Positions 16,093 to 24,010 of a stretch of DNA of 40,453 nucleotides are shown here, piece after piece. Below the pieces are notes generated by a model. It was not told where the DNA came from. It was given only the letters and a program-made list of their open reading frames with translations, and ran no database searches. The stretch lies in NCBI GenBank assembly GCA_017480285.1, contig JAFVAX010000024.1, positions 1-40,453 on the forward strand, written 5' to 3'. The translations under genes and the position numbers were made by a program. Each line of letters begins with the position of its first letter. Position 1 is the stretch's first letter. The DNA comes from Paludibacteraceae bacterium. GTDB lineage: Bacteria; Bacteroidota; Bacteroidia; Bacteroidales; Paludibacteraceae.

Positions 16093-17130
16093 TTAGCAGG
16101 CTTCAAATTGCTCAAGGAAGCGTACATCGTTTTCGGAGAAGAGACGGAGGTCTTTGACGCTATATTTCAAGTTTGCGATACGCTCAACACCCATACCGAA
16201 GGCAAAACCTGAATAAACTTTGCTGTCGATACCGCAAGATTCAAGCACATTGGGATCGACCATACCGCAACCGAGAATCTCGACCCAGCCTGTTTGTTTG
16301 CAGAAACCGCAACCTGTACCGCCACATATATTGCACGAGATGTCCATCTCTGCCGAAGGTTCTGTGAAGGGGAAATAACTCGGACGCAGACGAATCTTGG
16401 TGTTTTCTCCAAACATCTCTTTGGCAAAGTAGAGCAGTGCTTGACGAAGGTCGGCAAAACTTACATTCTTGTCGATATACAAGCCTTCTACTTGATGGAA
16501 GAAGCAGTGTGCGCGGGCAGAGATGGCTTCGTTGCGATAAACGCGTCCCGGGCAAAGCACACGGATAGGTGGCTGTTGAGTTGTCATAACTCGTGTCTGT
16601 ACGGAACTTGTATGAGTACGAAGCAGTATGTCGGTAGGCTTCTGGATGCCCTTTTCTTTTTCTATAAAGAAAGTATCCTGCATATCTCTTGCAGGGTGTT
16701 CCGGCGCGAAATTGAGCATACCGAATACGTGTTTGTCGTCCTCCACTTCAGGACCTTCGGCAACAGTAAAACCGATGCGCGAGAATATGTTGATTATTTC
16801 TTCTTTGACGAGCGAAAGCGGGTGTCTTGTGCCGAGAGCGATACTGTCACAGGTGCGTGTAAGGTCTTGTTTTTCAGCCTTTTCTTTTTGTGCTTCTATC
16901 TCTTCTTTGAGTTGGTCAAACCGCTCTTGAGCCTGCTGTTTGAGCAGGTTGAGTTTTTGTCCGAATTCCTTTTTCTGCTCTGCTGCCACATCGCGGAAAG
17001 CACCAAAAAGAGAGGCTATCACACCTTTCTTGCTCAAGTACTTCAGTCGCAGTTGTTCCAACTCTTCGGGCGAAGCCGCTTGCATTCGCTTGATGTCTTC
17101 AGCGATGGCTTGGATGTTATCTATATTCAT
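16093..17130 (-). CDS. pheS: Phenylalanine--tRNA ligase alpha subunit
   Basis: A 345-aa class II aminoacyl-tRNA synthetase subunit. An N-terminal coiled-coil arm (LRLKYLSKKGVIASLFGAFR, then helices rich in Lys/Glu) precedes the catalytic core. Motif 2 is seen in YRNEAISARAHCFFHQVEGLY and motif 3 in GFAFGMGVERIANLKY. The CNICGGTGCGFCKQTGWVEI cysteine cluster and PSYFPFTEPSAEMD are characteristic of bacterial PheS. pheT is not adjacent, so the beta subunit must be encoded elsewhere, as is common in Bacteroidota. It is the first gene of the minus-strand run with fabI, grpE and dnaJ and has its own promoter at 17178-17209. Confidence 0.96.
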   Translation of the reverse strand: MNIDNIQAIAEDIKRMQAASPEELEQLRLKYLSKKGVIASLFGAFRDVAAEQKKEFGQKLNLLKQQAQERFDQLKEEIEAQKEKAEKQDLTRTCDSIALGTRHPLSLVKEEIINIFSRIGFTVAEGPEVEDDKHVFGMLNFAPEHPARDMQDTFFIEKEKGIQKPTDILLRTHTSSVQTRVMTTQQPPIRVLCPGRVYRNEAISARAHCFFHQVEGLYIDKNVSFADLRQALLYFAKEMFGENTKIRLRPSYFPFTEPSAEMDISCNICGGTGCGFCKQTGWVEILGCGMVDPNVLESCGIDSKVYSGFAFGMGVERIANLKYSVKDLRLFSENDVRFLEQFEAC

Positions 17131-17177
17131 TTTTAGTTAAAAGTTATGAGTGATAAGTTTTTTTTCTGAAATTCTTA

Positions 17178-17209
17178 CAAATTTACAATCTTTTTTGTTT
17201 TTTTACAAA
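17178..17209 (-). promoter_or_regulatory. Bacteroides-type promoter for pheS
   Basis: On the minus strand, TTTG (17209-17206), a 20-bp spacer and TAAATTTG (17185-17178) match the consensus exactly. It overlaps the divergent promoter at 17194-17225. Confidence 0.75.
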
Positions 17210-17225
17210 TTTATATGTATTTTTG
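17194..17225 (+). promoter_or_regulatory. Bacteroides-type promoter for the PagL-like gene
   Basis: TTTG (17194-17197), a 20-bp spacer and TATTTTTG (17218-17225) match the -33/-7 consensus exactly. RNA would start near 17232, which excludes upstream TTG starts and favours the ATG at 17253. The two divergent promoters overlap by about 16 bp. Confidence 0.75.
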
Positions 17226-17252
17226 TTTGATTTTTGTGATATTTTTTTGAAA

Positions 17253-18509
17253 ATGAAAATATATTTGCGTTATATATTATTTGTTTTTTTCTTCTGCGTA
17301 CCATTTTCTTTGGTTTATTCTGAAGGTAACATTCAATATCGTGCCTCATTACTTGGTGGTTTTTTTATGAAAGACGGCAAGGTTGACCCTTGGGTTAAAG
17401 GTCCTGTCTTGGGTGGTGAGGTGGCTGTTGAGTTTTTGCCTACGGGTAAATGGCAGTTTTTGCAGAACTACAACAATGCCACGATGGGTGTGTCGTTGTC
17501 GTTTTTTGATTTCGGAAACAACAAGATGCTTGGTCAGGCTATTGCCCCTGCGGCATATATTCATATTCCTTTTATCAATCATAAAAAAGTGGAGTGGGGT
17601 ATAAGTGCCGGTATTGGTATTGGCTTTAACACAAAACGATATATCAATACAGTCTCTGCCGAAAACAGATATAAGTCAATAGAGGGTGCCAATCAGTCAA
17701 TAGGTAGTGTTGTAAATCTTTATCTGCCGGAGGTGATGTATCTGAGGGTGCATCTGACTGACAGTTGGACCTTAGGTGCTTCGTTTGGATGGTATCATTT
17801 TTCAAATGGAAGTATCAAACTGCCCAATTCAGGTTATAATATCTTTATGGGTGAGTTGGGCGTTACTTATCGTCCGAAGGCAGATAAATATGTCGCACCG
17901 GAAAAGCGTGTCCCTCGCAAATTGTATGACGGCAAGCGTTGGGATGTGGAAATATCGGCTACAGGCGGTTTTCGTCAGGCATATTATCGCGACAAAGGTT
18001 TCTTTGGTTGTGCCACGGTGAGTGTGTCTGCGCATTGGCGACCGGTGTCGATATTCAAATTGGGTGGAGGTATAGATATGTTTTACGACGACTATTACCG
18101 CAGCGTTAATGTCAATCCTCAGGAAGGCGACCGTCAGACGCTGTTTCGCAAGACTTGGCTTGAAGGTAGCGAAGTGAAAAATTGTTTTCGTGTAGGTATA
18201 AGTTTGCAACCTGAGTTTGTGTTTGGCAATTTCACTTGCGGTTTCCACTTCGGTGTGTATCTGTATGACAACATAAAGAACCTTGAGCCGTATAAGGAAG
18301 TAGAGAAAAACGGCAAGCCTTTCAGTCGTGGCATATTCTACTCTTACGACATTGCCAATGCCGGTTCGGCAGGTCATGCCGACGGTTGGCTTTATACGCG
18401 TATAGTGCTCAAATACAGGGTTACTAAACACTTGTTTGTTCAAGCCGGACTGAAAGCCCACCTCACGAAAGCCGAATTTATCGATGCCGGCTTAGGAGTG
18501 GCGTTGTAA
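17253..18509 (+). CDS. PagL-like acyloxyacyl hydrolase, outer-membrane lipid A deacylase-related
   Basis: A 418-aa predicted outer-membrane protein. It has a signal peptide (MKIYLRYILFVFFFCVPFSLVYS) followed by alternating aromatic/polar beta-strands. The N-terminal half carries the PagL active-site signature WYHFSNGSIKLPNSGYN; in PagL, the His and Ser of HFSNG are catalytic and remove a 3-O acyl chain from lipid A. The second half (about 225-418) repeats a beta-barrel-like pattern and is longer than classical PagL (about 150-170 aa), as is usual in Bacteroidota members. It converges on the glycan operon with only 6 bp between its stop and the LicD stop, which fits a surface-glycolipid neighbourhood. 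Substrate is inferred from the family. Confidence 0.82.
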   Translation: MKIYLRYILFVFFFCVPFSLVYSEGNIQYRASLLGGFFMKDGKVDPWVKGPVLGGEVAVEFLPTGKWQFLQNYNNATMGVSLSFFDFGNNKMLGQAIAPAAYIHIPFINHKKVEWGISAGIGIGFNTKRYINTVSAENRYKSIEGANQSIGSVVNLYLPEVMYLRVHLTDSWTLGASFGWYHFSNGSIKLPNSGYNIFMGELGVTYRPKADKYVAPEKRVPRKLYDGKRWDVEISATGGFRQAYYRDKGFFGCATVSVSAHWRPVSIFKLGGGIDMFYDDYYRSVNVNPQEGDRQTLFRKTWLEGSEVKNCFRVGISLQPEFVFGNFTCGFHFGVYLYDNIKNLEPYKEVEKNGKPFSRGIFYSYDIANAGSAGHADGWLYTRIVLKYRVTKHLFVQAGLKAHLTKAEFIDAGLGVAL

Positions 18510-18515
18510 AAGTTT

Positions 18516-19424
18516 TTAATCAGTCGGAAGTTGGAAGTTGATAATAAAATGTCGTTCCCGTTTTTCGACTGGGGGCAATTGCATATAGTTGTGGTATAAG
18601 TTTTTGAGATACAGGTCATAACCATTTGGTATATAAACCTTTATTCCCTCAAATTCTGCTTCTATTGCGGGTGTGAACACTGATTTTGGAAAGATCTCAC
18701 CGTTATAGTATTTTCTGCCGGTTGGTATTCCCCAAACTCCGTTGTCTTTGCTTGATTTTACATATTTATCAAACCACCATACCCATTTACGGTGTGGAAT
18801 AATAGATACTATTTTTCCTAAAAAAGTTTTTATTCGAAATCTCCATTTTGTTCGTTTTTGCAATGACATAAACTCTTTAAGAGATGGACTTGGATATTGT
18901 GCATACATCGTAAGTATTGAGCAGTATTGCAAAGCGTTGGCGATAAGGCCTTTAATTAACTGTGTGATTTTGTTTTTTGGAACGGTATCAAGGGCAAAAA
19001 CATCTACATAAAGTCCTTTCGGGAAAGGTGAGTTTTCACAGAATACTTCTTCATTCACACTATTTTTGCGAAATATCTTCAGAAAAACATTCTTTGAGTC
19101 GGTCTGAGAATTAGGTGCGCTGTATTCATATTTATCCCCTAAATCACCTTTCTCAAGAAGCGAGATAAGTTGCTCATAGTCTTGCCGTGGCATCATAAGG
19201 TCGAGGTCGTCGTCCCAAGGAATGAAGCCTTTATGTCGTACTGCGCCTAAGCAAGTTCCCCCACAAAGCATGAGTGTCAGATTATGTTTTTGACACAAGT
19301 TTGCTACATCCTTGTAGATATCAAGAAGGGCTTGCTTCATTTGTGCGGACTCTTCTGTGGTGAGTTCGCGTAAGAAATGCGTGCGATGTGCTAATTCGTT
19401 GAGTAGTTCGGAGTCGGATTTCAT
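18516..19424 (-). CDS. LicD-family phosphotransferase
   Basis: A 302-aa LicD-type nucleotidyltransferase-fold protein. The diagnostic motif CGGTCLGAVRHKGFIPWDD continues into the metal-binding Asp cluster DDDLDL (71-76). LicD proteins move phosphorylcholine or other phospho-substituents from CDP-linked donors to cell-surface glycans. FEGIKVYIPNGYDLYLKNLY near the C terminus is also typical. It is the last gene of the glycan operon, so decoration of the finished glycan is the likely job. The final residues (FQLPTD) read through a short GGAAGTT word repeat, so the natural C terminus may have been extended. No licA/B/C choline genes are present in the window, so the moiety is unknown. Confidence 0.9.
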   Translation of the reverse strand: MKSDSELLNELAHRTHFLRELTTEESAQMKQALLDIYKDVANLCQKHNLTLMLCGGTCLGAVRHKGFIPWDDDLDLMMPRQDYEQLISLLEKGDLGDKYEYSAPNSQTDSKNVFLKIFRKNSVNEEVFCENSPFPKGLYVDVFALDTVPKNKITQLIKGLIANALQYCSILTMYAQYPSPSLKEFMSLQKRTKWRFRIKTFLGKIVSIIPHRKWVWWFDKYVKSSKDNGVWGIPTGRKYYNGEIFPKSVFTPAIEAEFEGIKVYIPNGYDLYLKNLYHNYMQLPPVEKRERHFIINFQLPTD

Positions 19425-19442
19425 AGGTTTTAGCGGGTTACT

Positions 19443-20237
19443 TTATTTAATTACAATGTCTGCAATACAAATGCAGTGGTCTGAATATGAGCGGATGCAG
19501 TCAATTATATAATTTATTACTTTTGTGTCGTTTTTGGGTGAGGAAAAGAGAATGTAATCATATTTGAACTGCTTGTATGTTTCTGATTGTGTGTTGGCTG
19601 AAAAAGTTCCGTCGTCAGGGTCAAAGGCATCTTGAAAGCCTTTCAAAATAGGTAACACAAGTTTTTCGGAAGTGTCGGAGTTAAGGTCGCCGCAAATGAA
19701 ACGCAGTTTTTTCCGATACTTATATTGTCGCATTATTGAGTTGAGTCTTTTTAGTTGCATTTTTCTGTTTTGCGGGTTTTCGAAACTCAGGTGTGTAGAA
19801 GCGAATGCAATGTCGTGTCCTTTGGCATTGAGTGTGGCTACAACCATTTGTCGTTCTTCAATTTTTTTATCAGAACGAGGAAGAGTATATGTCTCTACTG
19901 ATTTGATATCGTATTTCGTGAGTATGGCATCTCCGTAAAAACCGCCAGTAGGGTGATTGATAGCCTTGCCAAAAACCGGAAGCATTTGTGTGTAAAAGGC
20001 AAGTTCTGTAATTAGATTTCTGTTGTGGGTTTTGGGTGAATTTTTGCGTCGGGTCATGACATCTACTTCTTGTAACGCAACAATATCAGGGTCATATTGT
20101 TTGATAAACTCACCAAGTGCTTTAAGAGTGGTGTCTTGACCATAATCGATGTTGAAGGTCATAATTCGGAGTGTGTCCTCAGGGTAAGCACAAATAAAGA
20201 GCACTAAGAAAAACAATATAGAGAGTGTCTTTTTCAT
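19443..20237 (-). CDS. Exported endonuclease/exonuclease/phosphatase-family phosphodiesterase
   Basis: A 264-aa protein with a signal peptide (MKKTLSILFFLVLFICAYPED) and a complete EEP metal-dependent hydrolase core: Asn29 in MTFNID, Glu57 in ALQEVD, His149 in STHL, Asp184 and Asn186 in CGDLNSD, and Asp253-His254 in YSDHC. The superfamily cleaves phosphodiesters in nucleic acids, sphingomyelin, phosphoinositides and related compounds. Its signal peptide and its place between a glycosyltransferase and LicD make a periplasmic or surface glycan/lipid phosphodiester more likely than DNA; that is inference. It overlaps the upstream GT2 gene by 4 bp. Confidence 0.85.
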   Translation of the reverse strand: MKKTLSILFFLVLFICAYPEDTLRIMTFNIDYGQDTTLKALGEFIKQYDPDIVALQEVDVMTRRKNSPKTHNRNLITELAFYTQMLPVFGKAINHPTGGFYGDAILTKYDIKSVETYTLPRSDKKIEERQMVVATLNAKGHDIAFASTHLSFENPQNRKMQLKRLNSIMRQYKYRKKLRFICGDLNSDTSEKLVLPILKGFQDAFDPDDGTFSANTQSETYKQFKYDYILFSSPKNDTKVINYIIDCIRSYSDHCICIADIVIK

Positions 20238-21055
20238 TTTCTGAATAATTTTTGGAAGATGAAACTGCGAAATGAATTAGGCATCAGAACTTGTATAAAG
20301 AAGCGTCCGCAAACATTATATATGTATCGTGGCAGTGTAATGATATTGTGTTTAAGCATAAATGTTTGTATGTCTTTTTCACTCTTGAAGTATCTCCATC
20401 CGCCACGCCTTTTGTACATTTCTTCTCCCACACGGACATTTACAAGTGTTGCTTGAAGATTGGCAAAAACGCAATTGGCAAGTGCCATTCGTATCCATAG
20501 GTAATAGTCTTCTTCGCAAAACCAGTCGATTATTCCACCAACTTTATTCAATGCCGTTTTTTTTATCATTATAGTTACGAAATTCATCGGGCAACGCTGC
20601 TTGAGATAAGTTTTTATCTCCGAGTCAGTAAGTGGCACAACTCGTTTGCCTACCACATTGTCGGTTTGGTTGATAAATTCCGTTATTTGCCCGCCAAGTA
20701 CATCTGTTTGCGGATGGGTTTCAAAATAATTCAGTTGTTTTTCAAATCTGTTAGGCAAGGCTATATCGTCACTATCCATAAAAGCAATAATTTCGGTTGT
20801 TGATGCCGAAACGGCAGTCTGCCGAGCAATGGCATGACCGCTATTTTTTTGCAAACGAATAATTTTCAGGTTGCTAAATTCTTTTGTTAATTGAGAAATG
20901 GCATTTTCAATGTTATTGCCAATAGGTCCATCAACAACCAAGATTATTTCATTTGGTTTGACTGTTTGATTGGTGGATATACTATGCAGTGCTTCAATAA
21001 AATGCGGTGCATTGTCGTTTCGATATACGGATATACATACGGAAAAGGGTATCAT
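20234..21055 (-). CDS. Family 2 glycosyltransferase
   Basis: A 273-aa GT-A fold transferase. The donor-binding start is FSVCISVYRNDN, with LVVDGP at about 39-44 and the metal-binding DxD as FMDSDDIALPNRFEKQL (DSDD 94-97). GGIIDWFCEEDYYLWIRM provides the likely catalytic ED region. It has no membrane helix, so it would add a sugar to a lipid-linked glycan at the cytoplasmic face. Sugar and linkage cannot be told. Start and stop overlap both neighbours by 4 bp, indicating tight translational coupling within the operon. Confidence 0.9.
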   Translation of the reverse strand: MIPFSVCISVYRNDNAPHFIEALHSISTNQTVKPNEIILVVDGPIGNNIENAISQLTKEFSNLKIIRLQKNSGHAIARQTAVSASTTEIIAFMDSDDIALPNRFEKQLNYFETHPQTDVLGGQITEFINQTDNVVGKRVVPLTDSEIKTYLKQRCPMNFVTIMIKKTALNKVGGIIDWFCEEDYYLWIRMALANCVFANLQATLVNVRVGEEMYKRRGGWRYFKSEKDIQTFMLKHNIITLPRYIYNVCGRFFIQVLMPNSFRSFIFQKLFRK

Positions 21056-21894
21056 AATGTTTGTTTTTGCATTTTAAGATGTAGTTGTTCTTGATAGAGT
21101 ATGCAATAAATGTTATAGAAAAATGGTGATACTTTGCCTATCTGTTTAATAATAAAGCGAAACGGATATAACAGCCGCACTGCCAATAGCATTTTTCTTG
21201 AATAAAGCAAATTAAGTTTGCAATAAGCAAATCTAAAGCCTGCAAATTGAACAAGAAATTGTTGATAATTAGTTATGTGTTTTATATTTCGTTGTCCATC
21301 AATGACGGCTCTTACTTTTTCGCTTTTTAAGAAATGCTCACAAATAGTATATGCCAAAGCAGCGTTTGCATTTGTGGGTAAAAATGCTGTTGGAATTTTC
21401 ACTTGTTCAAGATATGCAATGTTGTCTTCTTCTCTACAATATCCAAAGCCTATAATTTTTTGTGTTTCAGTTAGTTCGCAAAGAAATATCGTTGTGTTCT
21501 TTTTCTTTTTGATATTATCAATGAATGTTGTTTTTTCAATTTTCGGTCGATATTGCTTGGGATAGTCAGCAAAACTCTCGTTTGCAACACGGACAATATC
21601 ATCGGCATAATTGTCAATCTCTTGTTGCGAAATAGGAAAAATCGTACAATTTTTAAGTCCTTGAGTGATACGGTATCGTTGCCTTCTTGTTAATTGTTGG
21701 AGTGTCTTGTACTCATCACATAAGCAATACCACCATTCTGTTTGTTTTTGACAATCAAACAGAGTTGTCCATCGTGCAAGCATTGCTCCACTTTCCTGAA
21801 GTGCTTGTTTTGCCTGCTCAAAGGTTGGTTCTTCCTTGTATGGATTGCCTTGCCAAATAACAGTTCCTTGATATGTGTGCCAATTTTCGTTCAT
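21052..21894 (-). CDS. Putative GNAT/FemAB-like acyltransferase of the glycan operon
   Basis: A 280-aa soluble protein that I cannot place firmly. Residues about 45-95 (WTTLFDCQKQTEWWYCLCDE, then LTRRQRYRITQGLKNC) resemble the N-terminal half of FemAB/GNAT-like proteins found in polysaccharide clusters. The middle (TTIFLCELTETQKIIGFGYC, then IAYLEQVKIPTAF) has the strand order of a GNAT acetyl-CoA domain, without a clear QxxGxG loop. The last 60 residues are basic and hydrophobic, possibly membrane-associating. Acylation of an amino sugar is plausible from its place between two GT2 genes, with 4-bp overlaps on both sides. No catalytic residue is certain. Confidence 0.6.
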   Translation of the reverse strand: MNENWHTYQGTVIWQGNPYKEEPTFEQAKQALQESGAMLARWTTLFDCQKQTEWWYCLCDEYKTLQQLTRRQRYRITQGLKNCTIFPISQQEIDNYADDIVRVANESFADYPKQYRPKIEKTTFIDNIKKKKNTTIFLCELTETQKIIGFGYCREEDNIAYLEQVKIPTAFLPTNANAALAYTICEHFLKSEKVRAVIDGQRNIKHITNYQQFLVQFAGFRFAYCKLNLLYSRKMLLAVRLLYPFRFIIKQIGKVSPFFYNIYCILYQEQLHLKMQKQTL

Positions 21895-22814
21895 TCGTTT
21901 TTGAGGTATTTCTTTTTGTCTTTATCTTCATTATGAAACAAATGAAACAAAGCATTTTTGAACCAATGGGAAGCCCCGACAAAGAAACGGGCGTTATATT
22001 TTCTGCCTAATTGAATGAATTCCCATAGTGGTTTTATTCCGTATGAAGCGGCAATACGAAGTGAATACATAATGGAGTGTTCGTATTGTTTTTCTCCGTT
22101 TTCTCGTAGGAATAAGTTTGTTCGTAGCATTACTTCATAACGCTGCCGTCTGCTTTCAAGGCTGCGAATATGTACCAAACTGCCCGGTGCAACAGTAATG
22201 CAATAAATGGGGTCATCAGAGACTTCTATTTTGTCGGCATAAAAAGCGGTTTTAGTAGAAAACATTACATCGTTGGCGTGCATAACTTCGTCGAAACGAA
22301 TAGAATGTTCCACTACCAATTGGCGTTTTATCAGTTTGCCCCAAGGTTCAAGGTAATTGTATTTTAGATATTTTACGGAATGAGTGTTGTTTTTGTCGTA
22401 TTGAGCAAACAACTGCTCATGTTGTATGTTTCTGTCGGCAGGCAGACCGGTGTCGGAAAAACAACTCTTAGAATGAAAATACACTATATCGGCTTCGCTG
22501 TCTTTATACTTTCTTATCAAGTTAAAAGCATTGGGTAAAAAATAATCATCCGCATCTGCAAAAAGCAGCCATTCGCCTTTTGCTTGTTGTAGTGCAATGT
22601 TTCTTGCATAGCCCGCTCCCTTGCCTTCTTTTGTGAAAAGGGTTATCGTGTTACTACGATTTAATGAAGGAAACTTGCTAAAATCAACAATTTGAGAATT
22701 GCTATTGTCGTCAACCACAATTACTTGAATGTCTTCACAATCTGGAATGCTACCCAGACATCTCTCAAGCAGTTGAGGAGTGTTATAGTGCGGTATGATT
22801 ATAGAATAGGTCAT
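21891..22814 (-). CDS. Family 2 glycosyltransferase
   Basis: A 307-aa GT-A enzyme with the start YSIIIPHYNTPQLLERCLGS, the nucleotide-binding VVDDNS (33-38), GKGAGYARNIAL and the metal-binding DADD (87-90) in GEWLLFADADDYFLP. The C-terminal half has a basic amphipathic end (SHWFKNALFHLFHNEDKDKK), which could touch the membrane. It overlaps the Wzy-like gene and the GNAT-like gene by 4 bp each. It differs in sequence from the second GT2 of the operon, so the two probably add different sugars. Confidence 0.9.
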   Translation of the reverse strand: MTYSIIIPHYNTPQLLERCLGSIPDCEDIQVIVVDDNSNSQIVDFSKFPSLNRSNTITLFTKEGKGAGYARNIALQQAKGEWLLFADADDYFLPNAFNLIRKYKDSEADIVYFHSKSCFSDTGLPADRNIQHEQLFAQYDKNNTHSVKYLKYNYLEPWGKLIKRQLVVEHSIRFDEVMHANDVMFSTKTAFYADKIEVSDDPIYCITVAPGSLVHIRSLESRRQRYEVMLRTNLFLRENGEKQYEHSIMYSLRIAASYGIKPLWEFIQLGRKYNARFFVGASHWFKNALFHLFHNEDKDKKKYLKNE

Positions 22815-23971
22815 TGTTCGCTTACATTTAGATGTTTAGTGTAGTCAAGCATAAACAGATAAATGGCTACGATAGGAAAACTATATACTTCCATCATCAT
22901 CATAAACATAAATAGCCAAAAGCCGAAACATATATATTGTGTAGGTTCAGAATTATGTTTCAAATAATTCCACATTGCTTGTACTATCATAAAACAAAAC
23001 AAAAGCAATAGTATCACACCTCCATTTACAAGTTGATGCAGGAAGATGTTATGTGTTGTTGTAACTCCCAATCGCTCTCTATGCCATACGGTTGATTGGA
23101 CGCCGTGACCGATGACAGGTGATTGTTCCACAAGCGATAAACTCTTAATCCAAACGATAGTCCTTCCGCTGAATGACAGGTCTTTATGAAGGACTTTTTC
23201 AACGACATATACCGTTGCCCGATTGCCTGAAATGTCTTTCTGCAATACAACCACCATTATCTGCATAACTGCATAGACTACAATAAAGGTGCAGAAAGTG
23301 ATGGTTTTCATTTTGGGCGATCTAAGCAAGTAAAACAAAGTCATAAGTGTAAGTCCCACCAAAGATGTCTTTGAACCAACCCAAAGAAGGGTTATGAAAC
23401 TTACTATTATGAGAAAAATCATATTTTTTTTCAGTTTCCCATGTTGTAAGGCATAATACCCATTAAGCGTTATAGCAGTTATAATGCTTCGCCCCATTTG
23501 ATTATGGTTTCCGCCAAGTAGGAAATAACTATTACCGTTGAATGTTGTGTATAGACCATTGGGCTTGACTATCATCAACAGGAAATTGAAATATATGCAA
23601 GCAGAAAATGCAAGTATCAAAGTTTTAACTATGAAACTACTATGTTCAGGCAATAGCATTTTGCATATAGCCCATAGGAAAAACACATCTATAGAAGTTG
23701 TCAGTAAGTTTACGATGGCATCAGTATGATGAATAACTGATGTATATAAGAGGAAAACGAAATAAACGGCAAAAAGAAGTATCACACTATCAGGTCGCCC
23801 CGGGTGTTTAAGAAAAAAAATGAACAGTATAGCCCAAGCGATAAACTTAAAACCTGAAAAGATAGCGTGTAAAAAAGGGAAAGTATCAACGGTAAAAGCA
23901 TATCTCATTACAAACACACAAAGTGTGAATGCAATAAAAAAATGGGTTCTATTTACTATAAGATTTCTCAT
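22811..23971 (-). CDS. O-antigen polymerase/ligase-like multi-pass membrane protein
   Basis: A 386-aa integral membrane protein with about ten hydrophobic segments. A larger soluble loop (about 240-315) carries a SGRTIVWIKSLSLVEQSPVIGHG stretch and then TTHNIFLHQLVNGG. This R...W...P.xGxG...H.xxL pattern is typical of the Wzy/WaaL (O-antigen ligase, PF04932) family. It would polymerise undecaprenyl-linked units or ligate the chain to lipid A core on the periplasmic side. Together with the Wzx-like gene two positions upstream it suggests a Wzx/Wzy-dependent pathway. Polymerase versus ligase cannot be separated from sequence alone. Confidence 0.85.
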   Translation of the reverse strand: MRNLIVNRTHFFIAFTLCVFVMRYAFTVDTFPFLHAIFSGFKFIAWAILFIFFLKHPGRPDSVILLFAVYFVFLLYTSVIHHTDAIVNLLTTSIDVFFLWAICKMLLPEHSSFIVKTLILAFSACIYFNFLLMIVKPNGLYTTFNGNSYFLLGGNHNQMGRSIITAITLNGYYALQHGKLKKNMIFLIIVSFITLLWVGSKTSLVGLTLMTLFYLLRSPKMKTITFCTFIVVYAVMQIMVVVLQKDISGNRATVYVVEKVLHKDLSFSGRTIVWIKSLSLVEQSPVIGHGVQSTVWHRERLGVTTTHNIFLHQLVNGGVILLLLFCFMIVQAMWNYLKHNSEPTQYICFGFWLFMFMMMMEVYSFPIVAIYLFMLDYTKHLNVSEQ

Positions 23972-23984
23972 TTTAGATATTTGA

Positions 23985-24010
23985 CTAATTCCTAATTCCT
24001 AATTCCTCAT
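23985..24010. repeat. GGAATTA word repeat at the end of the ATP-grasp gene
   Basis: Three consecutive AATTAGG words (read on the minus strand) supply the stop codon and last codons of the ATP-grasp gene. The same word GAGGAATTAGGAAT occurs at 31801-31816 between the exporter ATPase and permease genes. Confidence 0.65.
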
